NCBI GenBank assembly: GCA_965240325.2
Contig: OZ251232.1
Coordinates: forward strand, 1,922,001-1,986,000
From: Rebecca billardiae RCC1528
Taxonomy: Eukaryota > Haptophyta
Direction of reading: 5' to 3'
DNA length: 64,000 nt
Shown here: one piece after another, positions 21,839 to 32,186 of the stretch
Numbering within the stretch: position 1 is the first letter of the stretch
How the letters are laid out: every line of letters begins with the position of its first letter
Translations under genes and position numbers: made by a program
Notes under the pieces: model-generated
What the model was told of the DNA's origin: nothing
Seen by the model: the letters and a program-made list of their open reading frames with translations, nothing else
Databases searched by the model: none

Positions 21839-22583
21839 CGGCGTGCCATCATCAGTGGGGGGTCCATCTGATTAAATTAACGACGTGGTATGCAACGGGC
21901 AGGCGTCAAAGTCAGCAAGCTGTAGCAGCATCAGATCGAGCAGCAGAGACAAACACCAGGATCAGCGCTCCTCGCCGTCGTCCCCCCCCCCTCGTAGTCG
22001 CCCATCACTCCATCGCCGAGCGGAAGCTCGACGCACCGTCTGCCGTCTGGCGTCTGGCGTCGACGCGCGCGCGCCACCGCGGTGGTCGCGGTGCCACGCG
22101 TCGTCAGCCGTCGTCTCGAAGTAGTCGTCGTATGCAGCGCCCCCGCGGGCGCGTGCCCCCGGGCGCACGTGCGCCATGCGCATCTGATTAAATTGAGTTT
22201 TGATTTCTTTTCTTTTCCTTTTCAGAACTTGTTCGGCGTGTTTTCGCGATCGGCAGATTCTAAATCCGCGCTCGGCTGGCCCCGGCGCGGGAGCGGAGCT
22301 CTGAACGGGGTCGGCAAGGCTGATGGCCCTCGTCGACGGCCGTCCGCTCGCCATTGGGCGCGCCCACATCGGCGCAGGCGCCTCGCCGAGCGGCTCGGTG
22401 GACACGGACACGTAGCCACGGTTCGTGTGGACCGGGCTCTCGCTGGGAGTCGCTGGCCAAACGACGCTCGTGCTTCATCATTTGAATCTGCGTGCTCGAC
22501 GTGTGCTGCTCGCGACCAAGGAGCGCGTCCTAGGAGCACGTGCAGGAGAGCAATACGGAGACGAACATGCGCAATATGGTGGG
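21839..22583 (+). other. Possible 5' exons or leader of the gene at 22.6 kb
   Basis: Frames exist on both strands. A strong plus-strand splice acceptor lies at 22225. CTGATTAAATT occurs upstream both at about 21867 and about 22184. On the minus strand a frame (21962-22411) has a locally protein-like stretch (AAYDDYFETTADDAWH), so strand is not settled. Confidence 0.35.
22200..22225 (+). promoter_or_regulatory. Probable splice acceptor (polypyrimidine-CAG)
   Basis: A T/C run of about 20 bases (TTTCTTTTCTTTTCCTTTTC) ends in CAG at 22223-22225, with a CTGAT branch-point-like word about 36 bases upstream. This is the cleanest intron signal in the window and indicates plus-strand transcription of 22226 onward. 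Confidence 0.6.
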
Positions 22584-23729
22584 ATGGGCATCGACAACGA
22601 CTCGACACTGTCTCCTTCCCCACCCGTCGCTGCCATCTCGCCCTCGGACGTGCCCGCGACGCCTCTGCCGCAAGGGCCAGCTGCGGCCGACCAACTTGCG
22701 GACCGCTGTGCCGGGCATGACGAGGTCCAGGGCGCGGCAGATGATGATGCACGCGTGCCCATGGATGTGTGCGACCCGCCCGAGGTCCCCGCCGGCACCG
22801 CCGAGGGGCTCGCCTCCTCCGCGGACGGCCTCGACTGTGAGCAACCGTGCAGGCCCGAGCTACGGCCTGACGTCAACGTCAGCGCGCAGCAGCTCGAGGA
22901 GACGGCGGTGGCGGCGCGCGCCATCCACGTGCTACAGCCCTCGACCGGCTGGCGCATGGCCGGCACTCGCCCGCGGTACGCATCGGTGCTCGACTTCATG
23001 CTCCTCGACCTCCTCCGCACGCTCGTGGTCTCGTGGAGCTCATGCTCGAGAACTTGAAGAAGCACAAGCCGTTGGTCAGAGTGTTCACCCCTGCGTGCGC
23101 CCAGACCGCGCGCGACGGTCGGACGAAGAAGCCCAAGGCGCTCACGCTCGTCTGCGTTGATGCGCTCGGCATCTCGTTGCGCCACGACTCGCCGCGGCTC
23201 GAGGTGATCGGCATCTGGCTGATGACCGTGCACAGGTGGTGGAAGGGCAAGCACGAGGACATGGAGCGCATCCTGAGCCGGAAGCAGGGCGCGTCGGTGG
23301 CGGAGAGGAAGGCGGAGCTGGATGCCGACGACACGTCGCTGGGCGCCGGCGACGACAGCTGCCCCTTCCGCGACCTCTACTCGCCCCCCGACGCCGGCGC
23401 GCCGCGCGCGTCCGCAGCAGGCGGCTGCACTGACTCCTGCTTAGCACGCGATCATCTTGGAGCAGCAGGTGCGCCTGACGGAGCAGCAGGTGGAGCTGAA
23501 CTCGCCGCGCAAGGCGATCGCGCGCGCCGTCGCCGACGCTGCGCGCGCCAGCTTGCGCGCCGACGCAACCGAGCGCAGCGCGCGCGGGGGCACAGATCGC
23601 GCTGCGGCCGAGCGGGCTGCCATGGCTGCCGACTGCGCCGAGTTCGAGCGCGAGAGGAGAGCGGCGGAGCTCGAGGGCGAGCGCGCGGCGAAGCGCGCGC
23701 AGTCCGCCGCAGTACTGGTGGACCGATGA
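22584..23729 (+). CDS. Probable gene, frame-broken or spliced; charged/coiled-coil protein
   Basis: Three consecutive plus-strand segments look like one protein: from an ATG in good context (GGGATGG, 22584) to about 23010; from about 23030 (around VELMLENLKKHKPLVRV) to about 23440; and from about 23446 (EQQVRLTEQQVELN) to a stop at 23729. The first is Pro/Ala/Asp-rich, the second contains WLMTVHRWWKGKHEDMERIL, and the third is an Ala/Glu/Arg heptad-like coiled coil. The first change of frame has no obvious intron; the second is preceded by CTGACTCCTGCTTAG, an acceptor-like site at 23443. Either introns or frameshifts would explain this. I do not recognise the family. Confidence 0.5.
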
Positions 23730-24587
23730 CGCCCTCGCGTGGGCTAGGGTACGACGAACGGCGACGACGCCGGTGACACAGAGCACGGGCACGGAAGTCG
23801 CCGAACGGACCGCGGCAAGCTCGGCGGCGGCGACTGCTAGTCTGCGCACGCAAGCCTCGATGGCGGAGGACTCTCTCACGACTATGGGGATGGTGGCATG
23901 CTCAGATGTGGGCTTGGTAGTGTGCTTCGGCACGCAGCCCGCCGCCCGCATCAGGTCCGTCCGGGCCTGCTGCGGCACGGTTCGAGTGGCATGAGCCCGC
24001 CGTCTCCGGGCTCCGGCGCGGCGGCGCGGCCTATTCGGATGACCCAGCACGAATAGTGAACAAGGTACCCCCATATTGACAGCACCCTGAATATATATTT
24101 AAACGCACCCGCATTATGGCCCGCGGTGCAGGGCGGAGCGCGCAGCGTGGAGCCCGCACCAGCGGGCCCGAACCACGTTTCAAAAAGATCTTTGATCAAG
24201 AAAAAAGGGACGGGGGGCGATTTTTAGGGCTGGCGGAGACCGAGTTTCGAGTTTTTGAGATCGCATAGAGAGGTCTATTAGGCCGAAAATAACCGCGCCC
24301 AGCTGATTCCCTTAAGTAAAGTGCGATCTGGACGTCAGCTGGACGTGACATTAGTGTAACGGTTCGTTACGAGCGCGATTTTAAGTATGAGATTGCCGCC
24401 AACCGCCAACCGATAAAAACGGCAAGGCAAGGGCTCGGGAAACCTGATCACTTCTAAATGTGAATAGTAAAATGCTCTCCCCGAGCGCGCCTGTCGCCTC
24501 GCAGGCCGCGCGTCTCGCTCCCTCTCCCCGAGGCTGAGCTCGCGGCCCGCCTGTCACCTCGCAGGCGCGCGCCACGGACACATGCGC
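23730..24587. other. No confident gene
   Basis: A plus frame at 23773-23994 may continue the upstream gene in another exon. From about 24040 the composition becomes AT-richer, with no protein or RNA I recognise. Confidence 0.35.
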
Positions 24588-25836
24588 GACGAGATCGCGG
24601 CGGGGGCGGCGAGATCGCGGCGGGGGCGACGGGCAACAACCTGCCCGCGGGCGCGTTCGTCACTCGAGGAGCAGCGCGCAAGGGCGAGCCGAGTCCGGAG
24701 CACGCGAGCTCGTCGCTCGCCGACCGGAGCAGAGCGCGCCGCCCGCCGCCGCCGAGCGAGCGGCGCGGCAGAGCTGATGAGCCGGATGCGCCCGGAGCTC
24801 GCGCGGCTGAAGGGCGAGCTCGAGCACGCGAGCTCGCGCCTCGACGCCGAGCCCGAGCTCCTCCTCAACTCAGTCGACGGCGGCGCGGAGGTCCGGCAGC
24901 AGCGTGAGGACTCACAGACAGTGTGAGTGAGCCGCGCGCAGCTCAGCCTGCCGCTGGCAGCCGCCGTCTTCGAGGCCGACGCGGCGGAGGAGGCGGCGGG
25001 CGACGAGATCGCGGCGGGGGCGGCGAGATCGCGGCGGGGGCGACGGGCAACAACCTGCCCGCGGGCGCGTTCGTCACTCGAGGAGCAGCGCGCAAGGGCG
25101 AGCCGAGTCCGGAGCACGCGAGCTCGTCGCTCGCCGACCGGAGCAGAGCGCGCCGCCCGCCGCCGCCGAGCGAGCGGCGCGGCAGAGCTGATGAGCCGGA
25201 TGCGCCCGGAGCTCGCGCGGCTGAAGGGCGAGCTCGAGCACGCGAGCTCGCGCCTCGACGCCGAGCCCGAGCTCCTCCTCAACTCAGTCGACGGCGGCGC
25301 GGAGGTCCGGCAGCAGCGTGAGGACTCACAGACAGTGTGAGTGAGCCGCGCGCAGCTCAGCCTGCCGCTGGCAGCCGCCGTCTTCGAGGCCGACGCGGCG
25401 GAGGAGGCGGCGGGCGACGAGATCGCGGCGGGGGCGGCGAGATCGCGGCGGGGGCGACGGGCAACAACCTGCCCGCGGGCGCGTTCGTCACTCGAGGAGC
25501 AGCGCGCAAGGGCGAGCCGTCAGCCGAGTCCGGAGCACGCGAGCTCGTCGCTCGCCGACCGGAGCAGAGCGCGCCGCCCGCCGCCGCCGAGCGAGCGGCG
25601 CGGCAGAGCTGATGAGCCGGATGCGCCCGGAGCTCGCGCGGCTGAAGGGCGAGCTCGAGCACGCGAGCTCGCGCCTCGACGCCGAGCGCGAGCTCCTCCT
25701 CAACTCGGTCGACGGCGGCGCGGAGGTCCGGCAGCAGCGTGAGGACTCACAGACAGTGTGAGTGAGCCGCGCGCAGCTCAGCCTGCCGCTGGCAGCCGCC
25801 GTCTTCGAGGCCGACGCGGCGGAGGAGGCGGCGGGA
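24588..25836 (+). repeat. Three tandem 414-bp repeats encoding coiled-coil-like segments
   Basis: Units 24588-25002, 25003-25416 and 25417-25836 are nearly identical; the third has a 7-bp insertion (GTCAGCC) near 25517 and a CCC-to-CGC change. In each, a plus frame includes MSRMRPELARLKGELEHASS and ends QREDSQTV followed by a stop inside GTGTGAGTGAGCC. Because that contains GTGAGT, a consensus donor, the stop may be intronic and the repeats may be tandem exons. The composition resembles the coiled-coil end of the gene just upstream. A non-coding tandem duplication is the alternative. Confidence 0.75.
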
Positions 25837-26492
25837 GAGCACGGCGGCGCGGTGGAGCAGGCGCGCACGCGCGGCGGCAGGCGCGACGCGCCGCTCGCCT
25901 CGTTCCACCGCCCCGAGCTCCGCTCGGTCGGTCTCGGTGCGCGGCTGCGCAGCCGGCAGGCCGGCGGGCCAGCAGTCTGCAGTGGCGCGCGCTCTCGCTC
26001 TGCCGGCACGAGGCGTGCCGGCTGAGCGACCAGCGGCCCGTCGTCGAGCGCATGGCGCAGGGCGAGTACCTCAAGCAGGTGCGCCCGCTCGCGCGCACGC
26101 GCCGGCTCGCGACCAGCGGCCCTTCGTCGAGCGCATGGCGCAGCGCGAGCACCTTGCAAGCTGAAGCAGGTGCGCCCGCACGCGCGCACGCGCCGGCCCG
26201 GCGCCGCGCGGCGCCTCTCGCCCTCTCGCCCTGCGCGCGCCGCCGCCCCGCTTCCCCGCGCGGCCCGTCCGCGCCTCTCGCCCTGCCTGCGAGCGCGCCG
26301 CCCCGCTTCCCCGCGCGGCCCGTCCGCTGGTGTCCCATGCCACCCTTGGCCGTGCGCGCCCGCATACTCGCGCCGAGTCCGAGACTCGGTCTCGGGTCTG
26401 ACTCTCCCTCTCAGAGTGGCTGAACTGTCTTTCTGACTCGGACTGACTGACTCGTCAGTCTCATTCTCAACCACTGCGCAGCGGGCCCCGAA
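25837..26492. other. GC-rich low-complexity stretch
   Basis: Arginine/proline/alanine frames on both strands with local direct repeats (CAGCGGCCC.TCGTCGAGCGCATGGCGCAG at about 26031 and 26115; CGCCCCGCTTCCCCGCGCGG at about 26243 and 26300). At 26390-26465 GAGTC/GACTC words make short overlapping palindromes. No gene is called. Confidence 0.4.
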
Positions 26493-26530
26493 CTGCGTTG
26501 GTTCTACGGAAAAGGACCGCGGAACGCGGT
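26493..26530 (+). repeat. Short repeat, copy 1 (empty-site form)
   Basis: GTTGGTTCTACGGA...AGGACCGCGGAACGCGGTCATA recurs at 27531-27574. Here CATA runs straight on into TAATGAAC, whereas at 27571 CATA is followed by the 493-bp element. Confidence 0.7.
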
Positions 26531-26974
26531 CATATAATGAACGGGTAGATACGCGCATATATACGGGTACGTGTCTCTAATTAAATGGGTAACATGCTCG
26601 ATCTTGGAGTAGTTTTTCCTCGACCTCTACGCGCACTCATCGTGCCTTCTAAAAATCAGCAATTCCACCGTAATTTTATTGGGGCGGGTTGCAACGGTTA
26701 TGAATAAGTAAGATCGACGATATACCGTCATTAGCCGCCATAATAAGTCGTTGACGTTTGGCTGAATCTGTATGTGACACAGTGGCGCAGCTGGCACGCG
26801 CGCACGACCGCGCGACGGCACGCGGAGTCGGTTTTGAGTGCTTCTGACGGCTGGGCTGGGTTCCAGGACATATTTGTGGGTGCCTTCGCAAGCGCCTCGC
26901 TCGTCAGACACCTAAATCGCATGGTTGTCGAAAATCACAAATGAGTGGGCTGCTGTCATGGACCCCCTACGATC

Positions 26975-27150
26975 ATGCGTTTCAGAAACAGGTTTCCAGC
27001 CCAAGTAGTGACGCGCAGCGCCAACCCATATAGCTTTTTGATTTCCCCTTTATCAACGGGCTCCGGGTGATCAGGCTGGCGGCCAAGCCTCCAGCCCTAC
27101 CCTGGCCAGCCCCCAACCAACCACCACCCTGACCCTCACCCAACCTGTGG
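26975..27150. repeat. Dispersed repeat related to 7.2 and 8.5 kb
   Basis: Contains GTTTCAGAAACAGGTTTCC, AGCGCCAACCCATAT and AACGGGCTCCGGGTGATCAG in one contiguous block. At 7.2 and 8.5 kb these words lie in separate blocks, so this copy may be closer to the complete form. Confidence 0.65.
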
Positions 27151-27574
27151 CTGTATTGTGTAAGATTGTCTTGACACAGACACACAGTTTACTAAGAATA
27201 ATGCGGCCTGTCGCCTCACTGCCTCAGATGGGGAGAGCGGGCCCGGGTTAGCGGACTCGCGGTGGGCCGTGCTGACGCAATCTGTCTCCGCCAGCGCAGC
27301 GGCGGATGCTGAGAGCCGATGATGCCGACTGTGACTGCACCGCCGAGCGGGCATACCCCAGAGACTGGCAGAGCCAACGCCGGCCGGCTTGGCCCGAGTC
27401 ACCGTAAATTGCTGACTCTAGCTGGCTACGTCCGCCCGGCGGCTGACTGATGAATTGATGATCAATGCGGGCTCTGTTCAACAATAGGGGCCCGTTCAAC
27501 AATAGGGATTACGTCTTAATTAAGACGCTACGTTGGTTCTACGGATAACGGAAGGACCGCGGAACGCGGTCATA

Positions 27575-28067
27575 GGCTCTGGCTCCGGTTGACCCCTGCC
27601 AGTCCGGTCATAGAAACCGGGCGTACCGAAAATGATCTTCGCATTCCTGCGGCCGAATGAACGCCCGAAGTGTCCCACAGGGCTCCAAGTAGGGTTACTA
27701 TCAACTATGGATGGCCAATAAGTGCCCAGGGTGTGAAACTCAGTTTATGTGATACTACTTCAGACTGAGACTCTATTTTTCATAGCTATTTACCCAGCCC
27801 GGTGACATATTTCCAATAGCTACGGGTGCATCCGGATCGCTCCCGGACCGTGTTCTGACCAGAGTCTGAAATGGGTAAATACATAGTAAAAATAGAGTCT
27901 GAACTATAGAGGATGCTTGTTGGCCCAATATCGCTCTGAAAGTCTGAGTGAAGTCATCATCTAGCCCGGCATCCATTGAGGTCCTCCTGTGCAGTTTTCA
28001 CGAGTGACTTCATGAAGGAGCTCAGCAGTGCCCGTCTCTGGCAGCGGGGTCAACCGAAGCCAGAGCC
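27575..28067. mobile_element. 493-bp TIR element with 4-bp CATA duplication
   Basis: The left end GGCTCTGGCTCCGGTTGACC pairs with a right end whose reverse complement is GGCTCTGGCTTCGGTTGACC; TIRs are about 28 bp with a small indel. CATA is present on both sides (27571-27574, 28068-28071). The related left-flank repeat at 26493 ends in the same CATA without the element. There is no coding capacity, so it is a MITE-like element of unassigned superfamily. Confidence 0.72.
27759..27903. repeat. 145-bp inverted repeat nested in the 493-bp element
   Basis: TTCAGACTgaGACTCTATTT pairs with sequence at 27873-27903 that ends AAAAATAGAGTCTGAA; arms are about 31-36 bp with a 5-bp insertion in the left. 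No clear target duplication is seen. It could be a nested MITE. Confidence 0.6.
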
Positions 28068-28166
28068 CATATATCATACTAGTTAACGAGGATCGTCGAT
28101 TGCTGACGATTCATATTTATTAATTTGATTAAATATTATGACGACGATTGGCACCCGTGGTCTTAG

Positions 28167-29687
28167 TCAGTCTGACTCGGTCATGACCTCCACTGCACGC
28201 CACTCAGTACAGTGCGGCTTGTGCACTTTCCACGCACTCAGCAGGTGCTCGCGGCAGCAGAAGACCGCCACGAGGCACCGCTTGCACTTCTTCACTCCAC
28301 GGCCAGACTTGGCGCACACCATGCAGCACGCAGTGGCCACCTCGCGATCTCCTGCATGGTCACAGAGCACCTTGCTCGGATCCACCACGGAGCCGTCAAG
28401 CCCCTGCCCGCTGCACAGCAGCTGCACTCCCTCCGTCACGTCGCGCTGCACTGCCTCGCCTGCAAGCAGCAGGAGCGCCAATGCCAAGTGGGCATGTGGC
28501 TGGCCACTGTCGATGGCCAGCCGGTACCAGCGCACTGCCTCCGCCATATCCTGCAGCGCACCGTCGCCTCCTGCGTAGCACCTGCCCAGGTTGTACTGTG
28601 CAACCGCATGGCCCTGCTCGGCCGCCCGCCGGTACAAGCGCACTGCCTCAGCCATTTCCTGGGGCACGCCCTTGCCTTGTTCGTAGCACAAGCCCAGGCT
28701 GGACTGTGCATCTGCATCACAGTGCTCGGCAGCTAGCCGGTACCAGCGCACCGCCTCGGCCATATCCTGTTGCACGCCCTCGCCTCGTTCGTAGCACCTG
28801 CCCAGGTTGTGCTGCCCACTTGCAGTGCCCTGCTCGGCCGCCAGCCGGTACCAGCGCACCGCCTCTGCCCAGTCCTGTGGCATGCCCTTGCCTTGTTTGT
28901 AGCACACGCCCAGGTTGATCTGTGCAGCTGCATTGCCCTGCTCGGCCGCCAGCCGGTACCAGCGCACTGCATCGACCCAGTCCTGCTGCACGCCCTCCCC
29001 TTGATCGTAGCACACGCCCAGGCTGTACTGCGCACCTGCATTGCCCTGCTCGGCCGCCAGCCGGTACCAGCGCACTGCCTCTGCCCAGTCCTGCTGCACG
29101 CCCTCACCAGCCTCACCTTGATCGTAGCACACGCCCAGGCTGTACTGCGCACCTGCATTGCCCTGCTCGGCCGCCAGCCGGTACCAGCGCACCGCCTCGG
29201 CCCAGTCTTGTGGCACGCCCATGCCTTGTTTGTAGCACACGCCCAGGTTGTACTGCCCACCTGCATTGCCCTGCTCGGCAGCGAGCCGGTACCAGCGCAC
29301 CGCCTCGGCCAAGTCCTGCTGCACGCCCTTGCCTTGTTTGTAGCACACACCCAGGTTGCTCTGTGCATCTGCATTGCCCTGCTCGGCCGCAAGCCGGTAC
29401 CAGCGCACTGCCTCGGCCCAGTCCTGCTGCACGCCCTCGCCTCGTGTGTAGCACACGCCCAGGCTGTACTGCGCACCTGCATTGCCCTGCTCGGCCGCCA
29501 GCCGGTACCAGCGCACTGCCTCGGCCCAGTCCTGCTGCACGCCAGCACCTTGATCGTAGCGCACGCCCAGGCTGTACTGCGCAGCTGCGTAGCCATGCTC
29601 AGCCGCCAGCCGGCACAGGCGCATCGCCTCGGCCATGAAGACCCTCACGCTCCTACAAGTGGGCAGCCTTGGGCGCCGGACGCTCAT
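28167..29687 (-). CDS. Sel1-like repeat protein with C-terminal MYND zinc finger (paralog A)
   Basis: Eleven near-perfect 36-residue Sel1-like repeats of the form AEAVRWYRLAAEQGNAGAQY, one extended by three residues, run from the N-terminus to an eroded last repeat (WYRLAIDSGQPHAH), followed by a MYND finger: C-x2-C, C-x2-C, C-x3-H, H-x3-C. The sixth ligand, usually Cys, is His. Sel1 arrays form alpha-solenoids that bind proteins, and MYND fingers bind proline-rich peptides; the client is unknown. I start at the ATG at 29687 (506 aa); the frame extends further upstream only from a GTG. Met at 29636 is the alternative. Compared with paralog B the first two degenerate repeats are missing, so the 5' end may be truncated. 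AATAAA lies about 46 nt past the stop. Confidence 0.9.
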   Translation of the reverse strand: MSVRRPRLPTCRSVRVFMAEAMRLCRLAAEHGYAAAQYSLGVRYDQGAGVQQDWAEAVRWYRLAAEQGNAGAQYSLGVCYTRGEGVQQDWAEAVRWYRLAAEQGNADAQSNLGVCYKQGKGVQQDLAEAVRWYRLAAEQGNAGGQYNLGVCYKQGMGVPQDWAEAVRWYRLAAEQGNAGAQYSLGVCYDQGEAGEGVQQDWAEAVRWYRLAAEQGNAGAQYSLGVCYDQGEGVQQDWVDAVRWYRLAAEQGNAAAQINLGVCYKQGKGMPQDWAEAVRWYRLAAEQGTASGQHNLGRCYERGEGVQQDMAEAVRWYRLAAEHCDADAQSSLGLCYEQGKGVPQEMAEAVRLYRRAAEQGHAVAQYNLGRCYAGGDGALQDMAEAVRWYRLAIDSGQPHAHLALALLLLAGEAVQRDVTEGVQLLCSGQGLDGSVVDPSKVLCDHAGDREVATACCMVCAKSGRGVKKCKRCLVAVFCCREHLLSAWKVHKPHCTEWRAVEVMTESD

Positions 29688-30746
29688 GATCAGAGTTACG
29701 AGGGGAGGGGGCAGCCGAAGGCCCAAGGCTTCTGAGACAAACGCGCGACGACCCCCCCGCCCCCTCCCTAAATAAAGGGTCGTTCTTCCGAGCCCCCGCA
29801 CGCGTTTCCCCCAGCCCGAGCCCGAACATTGTTGTATGAGGACCTATTGCGAGCGCGGGGGCGTGGAGGCCTCCCCAGGATGACGAAACTTTGTCGGGAC
29901 AAAGTGTTGTTGGAAATCCGAACAACACTTTGTCCCAACAAAATCTCGTCGCCTAACATCTCGTCCCGAAAGATCGCAGGACGGAAGCTTCTGTGCCTTC
30001 CAACGTCGGCCCACAAGAGGGCCGAGAGCATGCCGTGCGTGCGTGCGGCGGTCGGCGGGGACAAGTACGACCGGTGCGTTCGCGCGCGATCTCGTATGCT
30101 CGGCGGCGGTGGTGTTGCGGCTGGCCAGTCACATGTGATGCCTGGTTGCGCTCGCGTGCTTGAGCGCAGCTTGTGCTGCGCAAGCCTCCGTTGTGCAGAT
30201 CTGACGTGCACCTAATGCACTCTCCTCGCGCCGTGCACCTGGAGCGTTTGAATTCGTAGAAGATTTCGACTCAGCCACGATGCACACGGTCGTGCGTGTC
30301 TCCAGAAGACACTTACGAGCAGGGCTCGACCGTGGCATGCCCACCGTCTCCTCATATCATCTCGCTTAGCTGTCTGCGCACACGCGACCAGCTCCACCGT
30401 GCTCGGCTGTCGGCGCCCGCTTGCGCGGTCGGTCGGTGGGACACCTGGTTGCCTACATTGCACACACGAGCTTATCTGTGCCGCTCAAGTGTGCGTTGGC
30501 GCTCTGACTGCCGCCCCTCGCCGACATCGTGCGCACGAGAAGGGCCTGCACGTGCACGACAAGGACGCTAGGGTCGCGGGCTGCCCTCGCTGCTTCTCCT
30601 AGGCTACCTTGTGCCGATCCTCCCGCAATCTCAATACTGTAGCTACCGGCGCAACTCCAAAACGGAAAGGAAATGCTCGCAAGAACGCCAGCGGCCCCTC
30701 GTTTTGAGCCCGAACATTTTTCCGCGGGGGGGCACGTCCCGTAGCA
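29688..30746. other. Upstream region of paralog A; no other gene seen
   Basis: The first ~60 bp share about 17 bases (GTTTGTCTCAGAAGCC, read on the minus strand) with the left flank of E1 near 3104-3120. Short frames on both strands lack domains. A long imperfect hairpin sits at 29882-29950. Confidence 0.4.
29882..29950. repeat. 69-nt imperfect hairpin, ~30-bp stem
   Basis: GACGA-A-C-TTTGTCGGGACAAAGTGTTGTT pairs with its reverse complement around a ~9-nt loop, with about four mismatches. Length and geometry are within the range of a small MITE or a hairpin RNA precursor. No target duplication is clear. Confidence 0.65.
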
Positions 30747-32081
30747 TCAAGGAGAGTCCGGAAATGGAATCCGGGGACGCTCGTCAACTCGCGGGGGGGG
30801 CCTGTTGACGGCCGCGCCGAGCACCCGAGCGTCTCGACCCGCGCCTCGCCTATACACGCGCATTTGGCGGGGCGCGCGCGGGGCGCGCTGCGAGTGGGCG
30901 CGTCGGCCCGTACGCTCGGAGCCCTCTTTCGGAAAAGTCCGAGCGCGCCGCGCCGCGCCCGTCGCGCCGCGCTGCGTCGTGCGCCGTGCACGCGTTCGGC
31001 TCGGCTCGGGTGCCGAGCGCCGCCGACGAGCGGGAAGAGCGCCAGGGGCGGGTGCGCTGGCGCGGGCGGGGTGTGGATGCACGATGTGGGAGTCTACCTC
31101 TCGTACCAGGCGCGCGCGCCCGCTCGGCGCCGTCGCTTCGCGCGGCCGTAGGCGTCCAAGCGTCGATGGTTGGCCTCGAGAACCGCTAGAAGGGGGGCCG
31201 CCAGCCGCAAGCGACGCGGGTAACGATTGACGAGACCGAGCACGCATCTGACAAAGATCTGACAAGACCGAATACGTGGCACAGCAGGTGTGCACCCAGC
31301 ACCGCCGCCCCACGCCCCCACGCGCAACAGCCCCCCGCATGGAGGCTCGATGGCCAGCGCCGCCCCCGCGCTCTGCGGCCGCGCGCCGCGCGCACATCAG
31401 GCGGGGCGCGCGCGAAGTCCGCCGCGCGTGGGGGCCTCGGGCCCCCGGGAGAAGCAAGCGCGGCATCACCGCGCCGCGCCCGCGCCACGGCATGCGTCCA
31501 ACGACCCAGTCCCAGGTGCGACCGCGCACTGCCGTGCGCTGCGCGCAACTGGCACTGGGGCGGATGGTCATGGTGCGCGCCGCGCGCGCGGGGGCTGCAT
31601 GTGCAGGCGGGCGGTGGTTGCCCGGCTCGCTCGGTGCGCGCGCGCGTCGCCCTGCGTTACGCTCTGAACTCTTTGTGCGCGCGCGGTGCGGATGCTGCAC
31701 GAGTTGAGCCCGACGGTGCTTAGTGGTCTTGGTCCACTCACCACTGTCTCGCCGCGCCAGCACGTTGCGGCTGCAGCAGCCGCAGCTCACTGGACCATTG
31801 ATGCCAGGTGTCACGGCAGGGAAGCGGAAGGAGCGCGCCACCTTAACGTGCGGCTCGTTAGCTGGAGGCGCCCTGGTCGGACGCACTACTGTACAGACGC
31901 CCGTGGCCGTGCGGCCGCGTGAGGCGAGGGCAGGTGCCGTGACCACTGAGTCACAGGTCTGGCCAGGCTGCAGCGCCGCACGATGAACCCGGCTGGTCGT
32001 CACGCATGGGCACATCGTCAGTCTCCTCATCAGATGCCCGGTTGCTAAGTTGGTCACTGTCCGACTGTTCGATTCAGACAC
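30747..32081 (-). other. Long GC-driven frame (444 codons), doubtful
   Basis: An uninterrupted minus frame rich in Arg, Ala, Ser and Pro. The C-terminal two thirds are low complexity. The first ~100 codons are less biased but carry no domain that I recognise. At this GC content stop codons are rare, so length alone is weak evidence. The opposite strand also has frames over 120 codons. Confidence 0.2.
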
Positions 32082-32186
32082 TGAGACTCAGAGTAGTAGC
32101 CGCAGTCACCCGTGGGTGTTGATGGTCAGAGGCGGATATCGTTTGCGTAGCACGGCCGGGCCGCGGATCCTTTTCCTCGAGTTATA

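Noticed and set aside
30747-32081. 444-codon minus frame as a real gene
   Set aside because: Mostly low complexity with opposing long frames; without expression or homology it is not supportable as a gene.
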